A DNA stretch of 64,000 bases from Clostridium sp. NkU-1 (GCA_001312405.1 BBDR01000005.1:62001-126000); one strand, 5' to 3'; positions 20,446-29,527 are shown, numbered from the stretch's first letter. Numbers and translations are program-made. Notes: generated by a model from the letters alone, not told the origin.

Positions 20446-22426
20446 TTAATAATGATCCCTTCTTAAAATATGTTTACACCCGATATAAGTCAGTCCAAAA
20501 TAAATGCCATAAATAACAAGGATAAATAATGCCGGAATAAGGATACTGTCCATCATAGTCACACGTTTGAAGGCCTTCATCAAATCATTTACAGCAGTAA
20601 GCCCAACAATGGAGTGAGCTATGCCAAGCATAAGAGGCAGTAAAAAGTAAGATAGTATTTGTACAAACAATGCTCTGTCCAGCATTTTCTTTTCGGCCCC
20701 CAACTTCCTTAACAGTGCATAACGTTCCTTGTTATCCGCTGCCTGGGCAAGCTGCTGGATTGCAAGAATTGCAGCGCAGGCAACCATAAACACAATGCCA
20801 AGATAAATGGCTAAAAAGGATATAATGGCTTTCGCGGCAATGGACGAGGCATAGATCTCTTCTCTGCTTGAATAGTACCAAAAACCTTTCTCCTGATAAT
20901 CCTCGCTGTTACTATATTGCTTTAGCTTTTCCTGAAGTTCCTTTGATCCTTCTTCTGTTTTGCATGTAATGTTAAGCACATGATCCGATGACTTATGGAA
21001 AATTTCAGAAAAGGTATCGTTTACAACAAATATGATACCTGAATCACTGTTGGAAAGTTTTATGTTTTGCACTTCCCCCTTTGGCATGAGAGTATTATCT
21101 CCAAGGGAAATTGTTACATTCCTGTCAAGGAACTGCTGTGCAATTTGCTGGTAGACGTCGCCGGAAGCAATGATGAAATACTCATTTTCAAGAAAATCGG
21201 CTTTTTCCTTTCCCTGCATTTCTAAAAACTTCTGGTAATCAGAAAACATAACAAAATCAAGAGCTCGTGTTCCCATATCAAAAGACAGGGAAGACTCCTC
21301 TACCGGAAGATCCTTGAAACAAAGGTCACCGCGTAAAACACTATATTCATGACGAATGGCATCAATATTTTTTATTGACAAAGGCAAGCTCTCATATATG
21401 GTACTATGATTTCCTTCCTCCTTGCTGCCATAAAAGCTGACATCATAAGGTGCAGTATTTTTTAAATCGGCTGACAAAATATTTTTCATGCTGTAACCGG
21501 TTGAAAAAAATACCGATTACCAAAAGCAATACAATGCTGACCACTGATATGGATATAAAATTTGTGTTGATCTTACTGGTGAGCTGACGGGTCACAAACA
21601 TGGTCAGGCCTTTATAATACAGTTTCTTATTTGATTGTACCAGCTTTGTAAGGATTCCCGAAAGAGAAAAGAAAAACAGCAGGGAGCCAACCGTTCCTAA
21701 AATAATAGAGCAAAGGAAAATATGATTAATATTGATAATTCCATTTGTCAAAATCAATGCATATGCGGTTCCTAAGAAAACAATGGATACCAGGAAAACC
21801 AGTACAGCTACTCTGGTACTTCTGATTTTAAAGCTTTCATTTTTCCGTCCGCCATAAATCAAGTCAATCAGTTTATATTTGCTGACTGCAATTGTATTAA
21901 AAATAATTACCGTTAAAAAAATAACTGCGAAATAAAGGATGCTTTTCACCGCTGCATCTGGTGAAAATATGAATTTATAGGCGGTCATATCCGCCTCAAA
22001 TATTTTTGCAGTAAACACAGACATGAACTGGGAGCCGAAAACACCGATTACCAGGCCGGCAATTAAAGCAAGGAGTCCCATGAGAAATGTTTCAAATACA
22101 AAAATGGAAGATATCTTGCCTTTGCTCATGCCCAGGGTCATGTAAATACCCATTTCCTTTTTACGGCGCCTGATGAAAAAAACTATTTGCATACACAATC
22201 AAAAAGCCCAGGATCACTGCAACGAATACGGAAATAAAGGATAATATCTTTTTAAGTGCAATCATGGAAGCGTTCACTTCTTCTGTCACTGCCATAATTT
22301 CCTGCTGTGCATAGATGGAGTTAAACATATAAAAAATAGAAACGCCAAACACAAGCGTAAAAAAAAGTATACCGTGTAATCCTGCATGCTTTTTCCGACA
22401 TTTTTAAAAACAAGCTTACTCAGCAC
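20446..22426 (-). CDS. bceB: BceB-like ABC transporter permease (FtsX domains)
   Basis: Permease of a peptide-antibiotic (bacitracin-type) sensing/detoxification ABC transporter. Two FtsX-like halves: an N-terminal set (MFNSIYAQQEI..., KEMGIYMTLGMSKGKISSIFVFETFLMGLLA) and a C-terminal set (SFLAIYLGIVFMVACAAILAIQQLAQAADNKERYALLRKLGAEKK), with a ~200-residue extracellular domain between helices 7 and 8 (nt ~20900-21480), the BceB hallmark. The GTG start at 22426 after GGAGGTGA overlaps the end of bceA. Breaks: an eight-T run near 22358, near 22190, near 21490. Corrected ~660 aa. The family is known to pass flux information to its BceS kinase. Confidence 0.9.
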
Positions 22427-23180
22427 TTAAATCACCTCCAAGAAGGGCCATAACCTCCATAATCCGGTCAAAAAAATTCCTTACGTGATTCCTTTCCCCG
22501 GATCAGCTCATTAAACAGCTTACCGTCTTTGATGAACAAAATGCGCTTGCAATAGCTGGCGGTAAAAGCATCATGGGTCACCATCAAAATGGCGGCATTG
22601 ATCTGTTCATTGAGATTTTTGAAGCTTTCCAGGAGCATCTTTGCAGATTTAGAATCCAGAGCCCCGGTAGGTTCATCAGCAAGAATCAGGCTTGGATTGG
22701 TAATGATAGCCCTTGCTGCGGCTACACGCTGCTTTTGGCCTCCTGACATCTGATACGGATACTTATGCAATACCTCTGTGATGTTTAAAAGGGAGGCGGC
22801 CTGGTGGATCCGCTCATCCATATCTTCTGCCGGAGCTTTCATAATTGCCAGGGCCAGGGCAATATTTTCATGGGCAGTCAGGGTATCCAGAAGATTAAAG
22901 TCCTGAAAGATAAAGCCAAGCTTTTCACGTCTGAACTTTGACAATGCCTCCGCTTTCATCTCAGTCACATCTGTTCCGTCAATATAAATATGACCGGAAG
23001 TCGCATCATCAATGGTGGAAACACAATTAAGAATGGTGGTTTTTCCGCTTCCCGACGCCCCATGATCCCGATATATTCCCCTTCTGTAATAGTAAAGCTG
23101 ATATTGTCAACAGCCTTTGTAACATTCCCTTTATTACCGTAATATTTCTGAAGATTTTCAACCTTTAAGATTGTATTCAT
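22416..23180 (-). CDS. bceA: BceA-like ABC transporter ATPase
   Basis: ATP-binding subunit paired with BceB. Q-loop FIFQDFNLLDTLT, signature MSGGQKQRVAAARAI, Walker B LILADEPTGALDS and switch VTHDAFTA are visible. Walker A is broken in the raw sequence by one missing G near 23060: adding it gives GIMGASGSGKTTIL. A second break at an A/T run near 22475 extends the protein to ...RIMEVMALLGGDLSAE, whose TAA (22416-22418) overlaps the bceB start by 11 bp. The ATG at 23180 is favoured by spacing to GGAGAGG. Corrected ~254 aa. The clean junction supports an intact gene in the organism. Confidence 0.9.
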
Positions 23181-23197
23181 AGTGTCCATCCTCTCCT

Positions 23198-24010
23198 CTA
23201 GTATTTAGAAATTATATTGGCTAAAATCGTTAAAATATAGATATGGGCCGGATAAAAAGCGTAAAAGAAATATTTCATTCCACGGCCCTTCTGTTTATTG
23301 TAGAGCAGCATAAACGGCAAAGCAAATACCATGTACCACTGAATATTATCCAAGAACAGGCTTGTCACACCGATCTCAGGGTTATAAGCCGCTGCAAAGA
23401 CCAACAAACTGAGCAGGAAATAAAAGATACCTATTTTCTTTTTATCCTGGTTGCATAAATATAATCCGACGCCCAAAACGACCATCATAATACCGCCTTC
23501 GCAGAATATGAGGGATGGAACGAAGCGCATGATCCATCTTGTTATAAAGAATAAGTCAGGGTTGGACATGGTCATAAAAACTATGATACTGCTGAAAACA
23601 GGAATAAGCATTAAAAATATATATTTTAGAAACGGACGATTCTCTTTCTTACACATGGAAATCCTCTGCATACTGAATATGATCAGACATATTATAAATA
23701 ATGTGGAAAATATATTATTTATAAGAATACCTCCATTAGGCAATTGGAAGTATGTGTTGACCAGATTATTGCCAAAGTCCATAAATATAAATCCAATCCA
23801 TAAGCGTATTAAATATTTTACCGGATTTCTTGTGTATCTCATACCATTGGCCGTAGCAAAAATAAATAAAGGTGCTGATAGTCTGCCCAGTATTGTAAAC
23901 CATAAGGGAATGGGTAAAACACCTGTAAAAGTATAGTGAATATGGTCAAACACCATCAGCACCAAAGCTATTATTTTAATCTGAAAACTATTTAATCCTT
24001 TTTGTAACAT
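23198..24010 (-). CDS. TraX-family membrane protein
   Basis: Intact 270-aa polytopic protein (about eight helices) of the TraX/acyltransferase-3-like group: FQIKIIALVLMVFDHIHY at residues ~9-26 has the conserved DHIH, then GRLSAPLFIFATANGMRYTRN. TraX proteins include the F-pilin N-acetylase; most clostridial members have unknown substrates. It is only ~18 bp upstream of bceA and behind a box shared with the GT51 gene, so it appears to be part of the peptide-antibiotic response. An acyl-transfer role on envelope material is inference. Confidence 0.85.
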   Translation of the reverse strand: MLQKGLNSFQIKIIALVLMVFDHIHYTFTGVLPIPLWFTILGRLSAPLFIFATANGMRYTRNPVKYLIRLWIGFIFMDFGNNLVNTYFQLPNGGILINNIFSTLFIICLIIFSMQRISMCKKENRPFLKYIFLMLIPVFSSIIVFMTMSNPDLFFITRWIMRFVPSLIFCEGGIMMVVLGVGLYLCNQDKKKIGIFYFLLSLLVFAAAYNPEIGVTSLFLDNIQWYMVFALPFMLLYNKQKGRGMKYFFYAFYPAHIYILTILANIISKY

Positions 24011-24044
24011 TTATGATCTCCTTTTCTTTATTTAACTTATATTT

Positions 24045-24110
24045 ATTATAATTTCATCCGCCCCTGCAGCGCCATTGATTTCGCTTACAGGAAACGAACA
24101 TTTTTGTCAC
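24045..24110 (-). promoter_or_regulatory. Promoter of traX-bceAB with putative BceR-type box
   Basis: Box at 24072-24110, minus strand core TGTTCGTTTCCTGTAAGC, 21 bp upstream of a TATAAT (24050-24045). It matches the box at 24883-24921 at 31 of 39 positions, with near-equal spacing to the -10. There is no good -35, as expected of an activator-dependent promoter. Binding by the adjacent BceR-like regulator is inferred. Confidence 0.65.
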
Positions 24111-24195
24111 TTTTCATTATTCCGTATAAGCAATGAGCATAGCGCCGCAAAGCGGCATTTGGCGAATGCAGCAGGATCATGGATCCTTGCGCCTA

Positions 24196-24825
24196 TTATA
24201 CCGGGATCCCTTTATAAGCATTAGGGTTGTAATTATTCGGACTTTTAATCGTCCATACAAGTGCTTTGATCTGGTCATTTGTCAGTTCCAAAGGCTCAAC
24301 ACCGTAATAATGCCTGGCCGCCTGTTTCAGTCCATAACAGCCTTCTCCATAGTAAGCAATGTTACAATAGAGTTCCAGGATTTCATCTTTTGTAAGTTCT
24401 CTTTCAAGCTGAACAGCAACAAATAACTCTGCCACCTTCCGCTCATATTTCTTCTCAAAAGAAAAGTACATATTTTTTTGCAAGCTGCTGGGTAATCGTG
24501 CTCCCCCCTTGCACAAAGCTTCCCGCAATGATATTATTTGCCATGGCCCTTGCGTGGCAATGGGGTCAAAGCCAAAATGATAATAAAAACGTTTGTCTTC
24601 CGATTGTAACACCTGCGCTTTGTATTCTTCCGGTATCTCATCAAATGTGATATAACCATCCTGCTGTTTAAGCTCCTCAATTCTATCCGGCACACTTATG
24701 GTTTCTGTTGCAGCCTGATACATTTCATATCCGGCAGAAACCATAGGAGATATTTTTACAATACCCATAAGGAAGCTGATGACAGCAAGTAACAATACAC
24801 TGATCATGATTATTTTATTTTTCAT
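24196..24825 (-). CDS. Monofunctional GT51 peptidoglycan transglycosylase
   Basis: Membrane-anchored glycosyltransferase polymerising lipid II into glycan strands. N-terminal helix (IIMISVLLLAVISFLMGIV), then LQSEDKRFYYHFGFDP with the catalytic Glu of the EDxxFxxHxG motif, and KNMYFSFEKKYERKVAELFVAVQLERELTKDEILELYCN. Between them the raw frame is shifted: undoing one short loss near 24560 and a long A run near 24480 gives MANNIIAGSFVQGGSTITQQ, the second GT51 signature. At ~210 aa and with no transpeptidase domain it is MtgA-like. The ATG at 24825 follows AAGGAG. It lies downstream of a BceR-type box, suggesting induction by cell-wall antibiotics. Confidence 0.85.
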   Translation of the reverse strand: MKNKIIMISVLLLAVISFLMGIVKISPMVSAGYEMYQAATETISVPDRIEELKQQDGYITFDEIPEEYKAQVLQSEDKRFYYHFGFDPIATQGPWQIISLREALCKGGARLPSSLQKNMYFSFEKKYERKVAELFVAVQLERELTKDEILELYCNIAYYGEGCYGLKQAARHYYGVEPLELTNDQIKALVWTIKSPNNYNPNAYKGIPV

Positions 24826-24856
24826 CAAAATTACTCCTTTCCTGGTTTGCTTCCTC

Positions 24857-24921
24857 AGTATATCAGGGAAAGGAGTATGGAACCATAGATTTTACTTACA
24901 GTAAACGAACAAATTTGTAAG
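24857..24921 (-). promoter_or_regulatory. Promoter of the GT51 gene with putative BceR-type box
   Basis: Box at 24883-24921, minus strand core TGTTCGTTTACTGTAAG, containing a palindrome TTTACTGTAAGTAAA; the outer ends CTTACA/TGTAAG also pair. A TATACT -10 lies at 24862-24857, 20 bp downstream. Paired with the box before traX. Confidence 0.65.
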
Positions 24922-24922
24922 A

Positions 24923-24962
24923 TAAAAGGGCTCCGCTTCAAAAAAGAGCGGAACCCCTTACT
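24923..24962 (-). terminator. Terminator after bceS
   Basis: Minus strand GGGGTTCCGCTC, loop with T/A, GAAGCGGAGCCC, TTTTA. It starts at the kinase stop codon. Confidence 0.75.
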
Positions 24963-25968
24963 GCAGGAAAGACTGTCTGTCTTTTGGAAATGTTATTTTA
25001 ATTGTTGTACCGTGGCCCACGGATGAGTGGGCTTCTAATCCCAGATACATCTTTTTACAGAGTTCCTTGCACAGATATAGCCCGATCCCCGTGGACTTTG
25101 CAAATGCTCTTCCGTTTTCTCCCGTAAATCCCTTTTCAAACACTCTTAAAAGGTCGCTTTCAGAAATGCCAATTCCGTTATCCCGGATAAAAAGAATCAT
25201 GTTTTCCTGGTTTTCTGAAGCAAAAAACCATAGAGTCAAAGCATCCTTTTTATATTTGATGCTGTTTGCAATAATCTGTCCAATAATGAAATCAAGCCAC
25301 TTTTCATCGGCATAAACCATATGATCAAGATTGTCCAGTTTGACCTGTGCACCGCACCCTATCAGTTGTTTTGAATGTTTCTTTACAGCAGACTTCACTA
25401 AGCTGTCAAGAGAAAGCCTTTTAATGTTGTAGTCAGACGCTACATTTTTGCTTCGGGCATAATAAAGTGCCTGTTCGATATAAGAATCCACCCGTACTGT
25501 TTCCTCGGATATTCTCTTTGTTATGTCATTACGGTTATTTTTACAGATAAGATCAATGCAGGAAATTGGGATCTTTATCTCGTGGATCCATGTTTCAATA
25601 TATTCCCGGTATTCATCCTGGGATATCTTATAGGAAGCAAGTTCGTCGTTCATGGCTTTTGTAACCTGCTTAAGAACCTCACAGAGTACTTCTGCCTCAG
25701 CAAAATTTGGTACTTCTAACAGGGAGGCAATATACTGCTTTTGATCCATTGACTCCAGTGTTTTATTCAGTCTATTGTAATATCTGCTGCGGACCAGGTA
25801 TTCGTATGCCAGCGCACCGATGGAAATTATGACAACGTTCATGCTGATAAGAATAATGGCATAATGGCTGATATGGTAGATATCTAGCAGCAGCACTAAA
25901 AAAACAATGATAAAGCCTTGCGCCAATAAAAACAAAATCTTATCTTTTAAAAAGCCTGATAACTTCAT
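24958..25968 (-). CDS. bceS: BceS-like intramembrane-sensing histidine kinase
   Basis: Short sensor kinase of 336 aa, intact. Two N-terminal helices (residues ~11-30 and 36-56) with almost no extracellular loop are the BceS architecture: these kinases read transporter activity through BceB rather than binding drug directly. The phospho-acceptor block is IETWIHEIKIPIS (His ~residue 131). ATP-binding: N box IIANSIKYKKD, G1 IRDNGIGIS, G2 STGIGLYLCKEL. Its ATG overlaps the response regulator stop by 4 bp, so the two are translated together. Confidence 0.92.
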   Translation of the reverse strand: MKLSGFLKDKILFLLAQGFIIVFLVLLLDIYHISHYAIILISMNVVIISIGALAYEYLVRSRYYNRLNKTLESMDQKQYIASLLEVPNFAEAEVLCEVLKQVTKAMNDELASYKISQDEYREYIETWIHEIKIPISCIDLICKNNRNDITKRISEETVRVDSYIEQALYYARSKNVASDYNIKRLSLDSLVKSAVKKHSKQLIGCGAQVKLDNLDHMVYADEKWLDFIIGQIIANSIKYKKDALTLWFFASENQENMILFIRDNGIGISESDLLRVFEKGFTGENGRAFAKSTGIGLYLCKELCKKMYLGLEAHSSVGHGTTIKITFPKDRQSFLQ

Positions 25969-26627
25969 ATCATATACCCTTGGCCGCGTTTGGTCTTTAT
26001 TAAATCTGCAGCGCCTATTTCTTCCAGTTTCTTACGCAGACGGTTGACATTGACCGTCAGTGTATTGTCATCAACGAATTCATCCGACTGCCAAAGCTCA
26101 TCCATCAATTCATCCCGTGAAATGATGCTGTTAGCGTTTTGCATTAAAACAGAGAGAATACGCAATTCATTTTTCGTAAGCTCGGCCTCTTTGCTTTCAT
26201 AATAAACTGTGCTTTTTGCCATTGACAATGTGAAGCCCTTATATTCTATTTCTGATAAATTATTTATCCGGTTGGTGCGCTTTAATATTGCTCCGATCCT
26301 GGCAAGCAAAATCTGAATGTTATAGGGTTTTGTTATAAAATCATCTGCCCCCAGGTTCATGCTCATCAGTTCATCCATATCATTGTTGCGGCTTGTCACG
26401 ACCATGATTGGCACGTCTGATATCTTGCGGATCTCCCGGCACACGTGATACCCATCATAATATGGAAGGTTGATATCAAGCAGAATTAAATCTGCATTTG
26501 AACCCGTTGCTTCCGAAATAATATCTTTAAAGTTATCACTTGTTTCACATGAATAATTATAGCTTTCAAGCAGCGAAATTAATTCTGTTCTCAGAACGAT
26601 ATCGTCTTCTATGATAAACAGCTTCAA
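25965..26627 (-). CDS. bceR: BceR-like OmpR-family response regulator
   Basis: Receiver domain (LFIIEDDIVL; phospho-acceptor Asp in LILLDINLPYYDG near residue 53; KPY at ~100) followed by an OmpR/PhoB winged helix (LTKNELRILSVLM...VDDNTLTVNVNRLRKKLEEIG). Intact ORF. TTG 26627 after GGGAGGT is the likely start, giving ~220 aa. Expected to bind the two 39-bp boxes before the GT51 gene and traX-bceAB. No such box is seen upstream of bceR itself. Confidence 0.92.
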   Translation of the reverse strand: MKLFIIEDDIVLRTELISLLESYNYSCETSDNFKDIISEATGSNADLILLDINLPYYDGYHVCREIRKISDVPIMVVTSRNNDMDELMSMNLGADDFITKPYNIQILLARIGAILKRTNRINNLSEIEYKGFTLSMAKSTVYYESKEAELTKNELRILSVLMQNANSIISRDELMDELWQSDEFVDDNTLTVNVNRLRKKLEEIGAADLIKTKRGQGYMI

Positions 26628-26680
26628 ATTGAATTTACCTCCCAAATTCCCTTTTATCTTATTGGTATTATACCCATTGC

Positions 26681-27181
26681 TTATAATAGTTTAGCCATAT
26701 AATATTCGTCTGCATATGTTCCATCCACAATCATGGAATTTTTCTTTATTCCTTCAACTGCAAATCCATTTTTTTCGTAAAGGTGTTTCGCAGCATCATT
26801 GATACACATTACCGTTAATTCAAGTCTGGTAACCCCTTTATCATGGGCCCACTTATCAAGTTCCTTGAAAAATGAGGTGCCGATGCCTTGCCGCTGATAG
26901 GATGCACGAATCCCCACAACGATATAAGCAGAATGTTTTACCCTTCTTAAATTGCCTTTTTGCGCAGATATATATCCAACAATTCCATGATCTGCTTCGG
27001 CAGCTAAAAACAGGTTATCTCCTATGGCAGCATCATTGATGGCAGATTTTATTCTATCTATATTTTTCGTTCGTTCATTTGGCTCGTACATCATAAATTT
27101 CGTCTCAGCATCAAGTGCGGCCATCATCTGCCAAAGGGATTCTGCGTCCTTTGCCTCAATTGGTCTGATGATAACATTCAT
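26681..27181 (-). CDS. GNAT-family N-acetyltransferase
   Basis: Intact 166-aa GNAT enzyme. The acetyl-CoA loop is VGIRASYQRQGIGTSFFKEL (QRQGIG), then LELTVMCINDAAKHLYEKNGFAVEG, the standard C-terminal motif; N-terminal IRPIEAKDAESLWQMM fits the first strand and helix. RimI/ribosomal or small-molecule substrate cannot be told apart. It lies between bceR and a DUF6506 gene without clear functional link. Confidence 0.88.
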   Translation of the reverse strand: MNVIIRPIEAKDAESLWQMMAALDAETKFMMYEPNERTKNIDRIKSAINDAAIGDNLFLAAEADHGIVGYISAQKGNLRRVKHSAYIVVGIRASYQRQGIGTSFFKELDKWAHDKGVTRLELTVMCINDAAKHLYEKNGFAVEGIKKNSMIVDGTYADEYYMAKLL

Positions 27182-27203
27182 AGAGTCTTACACCTCCGTT
27201 TCA

Positions 27204-27509
27204 TCAACCAAAGCTTGAAAAGAAATCAGAAAACAACTGATCCTGCTCAGGCTTATGGGCAACATAGCCTATGGCAATTTTATTGTTTGTCAGTTCTATT
27301 AATTTTTGTGCGCCTTCTTCACCAAAGGCTCCGCATAATTCAACTGCTCCAACACCTTCACTTTCTAAGAAAATGATTTTATCGCATGCCTCTTTAAAAT
27401 TTCTAACTGTAAAAACATAGCTGATTTGTTTTTCTGTTTCAAAACAAGCCTGATGCTTTTCCGGACTATAGTGACTTCCCATCAGCAAAAATGCAAACTT
27501 TTTCTTCAT
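27204..27509 (-). CDS. DUF6506 family protein
   Basis: Intact 101-aa cytoplasmic protein starting MKKKFAFLLMGSHYSPEKHQ, with LESEGVGAVELCGAFGEEGAQKLIELT, matching DUF6506 as I know it. No signal or membrane segment. Function unknown. RBS AGGAGCG before ATG 27509. It is the first gene downstream of a promoter and a ykkC-like leader (27624-27769), so its expression was probably once under ligand control. Confidence 0.72.
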   Translation of the reverse strand: MKKKFAFLLMGSHYSPEKHQACFETEKQISYVFTVRNFKEACDKIIFLESEGVGAVELCGAFGEEGAQKLIELTNNKIAIGYVAHKPEQDQLFSDFFSSFG

Positions 27510-27623
27510 TTTACTCGCTCCTAATATAAATGTTTTTTAATTCAAAACTGCCAGTGATATAAGCCAGGATTTATTTTTTTTCAAATCCGCTCCCAACGCC
27601 AGTGATTAAACAGCAAGTGACAA

Positions 27624-27722
27624 TAAAGCCTGAAAGATATCATCTTGATATCTCCCAGGCTTTCATCCTTCCGCACCCCAATTATAAAACTATGAGCTTT
27701 CCCCTGGCTACAGACCGGTCAA
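27624..27722 (-). promoter_or_regulatory. Truncated ykkC-like leader upstream of DUF6506 gene
   Basis: Minus strand carries GCGGAAGGATGAAAGCCTGG, then GGAGATATC, AAGAT, GATATCTTTCAGGCTTT, nearly identical to the element at 35640-35762. The 3' half forms the terminator-like stem AAGCCTGGGAGATATC/GATATC..CAGGCTTT. Compared with the other copy it lacks about 20 nt holding the conserved GGGGTTCCGC segment, so ligand binding is doubtful. Confidence 0.7.
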
Positions 27723-27740
27723 CATTTTAATCTGGTTATT

Positions 27741-27769
27741 ATTATATATTTTCTTAGGTTATTCGTCAA
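27741..27769 (-). promoter_or_regulatory. SigA promoter of the DUF6506 leader
   Basis: Minus strand TTGACG (27769-27764), 17-bp spacer, TATAAT (27746-27741), directly before the ykkC-like leader. Confidence 0.8.
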
Positions 27770-27860
27770 TATTCTTTGTATGCGGTTCTGGCAAACACCC
27801 TTTTTATAGGCATATTCTTCTTTGTTTCAAACACAGCCTTTATTTATAATCAGTTAATTT

Positions 27861-28619
27861 TTATTTAGCAGCTGCAGCTTCAAAGGTGATGATTTCTTCG
27901 GAAGCTGATGGATATCTTCCTGATTTATAGTCGGAAGATATCACGATATCTTTAAATCCGATGCTTTCAAGCACTAATCGAAACTCTTCTACTCCGTACC
28001 ACCGTAACGGAAAACACTCTAATTCCGTCTGCACGAGCGTACCTTCACGCCACTTTTCATATCGTCCATGGGAAATTGTATATTGATTGATATAATCAAC
28101 CTCTACAATTTTATTTTCTAATGTAATGATATCTCCACTGGGGCACTCCCAGGTTCTTGTGGAAACTCGCTCTGTGGAAATATCCTTTTGCAAAAATATA
28201 TCAACGATTAAGCGGCCGCCGTCGGATAGATGCTCATAAAAGTTTTGTAACGCTTTTATGGAGTCTTCCCTTTTATATAGTAACAGAAATGTTCCCGTCG
28301 GCACGATAATAGCCCCATATTTTGTATCCAGTGAAAAAGATTCCATCTTTGCCTCAAAAAGTTTAGGATTCAGGCCCCTTTTTTTACAGTTTTCATGACA
28401 GATACGCAGCATATCCGTTGAACTGTCAAAGCCTTCGACATGGAAGCCTTTTTCCAAAAGAGGAATCAATATACGTCCGGTTCCGGTTGCAGGTTCAAGA
28501 ACCGGACCCTTACACGACTTTAACCGATCCGCATAAAATTCTATATCTCCAAAAGATCGGCCCACAGGCTTATCCATATCATACACTTCTGAAGACAATC
28601 TGCCATAATAGCTTAACAT
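27861..28619 (-). CDS. Class I SAM-dependent methyltransferase
   Basis: Intact 252-aa Rossmann methyltransferase. Motif I reads VLEPATGTGRILIPLLEKG (E/DxGxGxG type, residues ~40-58); motif II VEGFDSS; post-motif LSDGGRLIVDIF. The C-terminal half (WYGVEEFRLVLESIGFKDIVI) fits small-molecule methyltransferases. Substrate unknown. It starts 23 bp after the AraC regulator gene on the same strand, so the two may form an operon. Confidence 0.85.
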   Translation of the reverse strand: MLSYYGRLSSEVYDMDKPVGRSFGDIEFYADRLKSCKGPVLEPATGTGRILIPLLEKGFHVEGFDSSTDMLRICHENCKKRGLNPKLFEAKMESFSLDTKYGAIIVPTGTFLLLYKREDSIKALQNFYEHLSDGGRLIVDIFLQKDISTERVSTRTWECPSGDIITLENKIVEVDYINQYTISHGRYEKWREGTLVQTELECFPLRWYGVEEFRLVLESIGFKDIVISSDYKSGRYPSASEEIITFEAAAAK

Positions 28620-28642
28620 TTGTTATCACCTTTCCTTCCTGA

Positions 28643-29527
28643 TTATTCCGTTATTGCACTTTTAACAGGGATATAAATATCCATGACCGTATCCTGCCTA
28701 TGATGACAGCGTTCATCGTAGAATTCAAAATCAAGTTTCCTTTCGTCGTAAACATAACCGCTGTCTTTAAACCAATCTTCAAAAATATATTTCCACGTTC
28801 CTGCAATGACCTTTGCAAACTCTTTCTGCTCCCAATCACCGGTGGTATCCACAGGATTGGTCGTAAAAACAGCGTACTCGGCATCTGGAATTTCTACTGT
28901 CAGCATATCTTCTCCGGTATTTGAAAAATCTTCTACAATCACACCCAATAGATAGATTGCTTTGCCATCTTCTGATAAAGGAACATACACCCCCACTTCC
29001 CCGTGCTTTGCAGGATTTAAAATTTTGTACATTTTACTTTCTAAATTTTCACCGTTATAGTTGCTCCAGAAAGAAGCAATATCCTTTGTATAAGCTGCTC
29101 CGGTAATATCGGTTTTAATTCCATAGCCGGCAACCTTAAATGCAGGTCTTTTTACAATAACAGGACGCCCGCTTTTTGCATCAGAATATCCGGACAGCCG
29201 TTCCACATACTGTGTGGGAGTATAGCCAAAGGCTTTACGGAAGGCTTTGGTAAAGCCGCTGGATGTCTCAAACCCGTAATCCACAGCAATGTCAACGACT
29301 TTCCTTCCCTTAGATAGTTCCGTGGCTGCTAAGGACAACCTGCGCTCCCGTATGTATTCCATGACAGATGCACCCATGCACAGATTGAAAACCCTGCAAA
29401 AGTGAAAAAGAGAGTAGCCGGATTGATTCGCAATTTCTTCTATCGTAATATTTTCTTTGATATGGTCTTCCATGAACTGAATACTTTTTTTTCTATATGT
29501 TCTCTGTAATTCAATGCTTACCCCCAC
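28643..29527 (-). CDS. AraC-family regulator with GyrI-like effector domain
   Basis: Two-domain regulator. N-terminal AraC HTH pair (MEDHIKENITIEEIANQSGYSLFHFCRVF...GYTPTQYV) followed by a GyrI/effector-binding domain (FKVAGYGIKTDITGAAYTKDIASFW...VYVPLSEDGKAIYLLGVIVED; DIYIPVK at the end), as in Rob/TipA-like multidrug sensors. Intact. The frame is open to 29626, but the HTH-proximal start is near 29515-29527 after a GGTGGGGG site; the exact codon is unclear. It may control the methyltransferase gene downstream or the divergent CofE-like gene. Confidence 0.85.
   Translation of the reverse strand: MGVSIELQRTYRKKSIQFMEDHIKENITIEEIANQSGYSLFHFCRVFNLCMGASVMEYIRERRLSLAATELSKGRKVVDIAVDYGFETSSGFTKAFRKAFGYTPTQYVERLSGYSDAKSGRPVIVKRPAFKVAGYGIKTDITGAAYTKDIASFWSNYNGENLESKMYKILNPAKHGEVGVYVPLSEDGKAIYLLGVIVEDFSNTGEDMLTVEIPDAEYAVFTTNPVDTTGDWEQKEFAKVIAGTWKYIFEDWFKDSGYVYDERKLDFEFYDERCHHRQDTVMDIYIPVKSAITE

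Noticed and set aside
23451..23936. 161-aa ORF on + strand
   Set aside because: Antisense to the intact traX gene; no ribosome site and no recognisable motif.
24123..24185. GC-rich palindromic patch (GCGCCGCAAAGCGGC) downstream of GT51 gene
   Set aside because: Could be a repeat fragment, but I found no second copy in the window and no T tract for a terminator.
27624..27722. T-box or SAM riboswitch for the leader at this place
   Set aside because: No GGTGG/ACCGCG core and no SAM-I blocks; similarity to the ykkC-type element at 35640 explains the conserved bases better.
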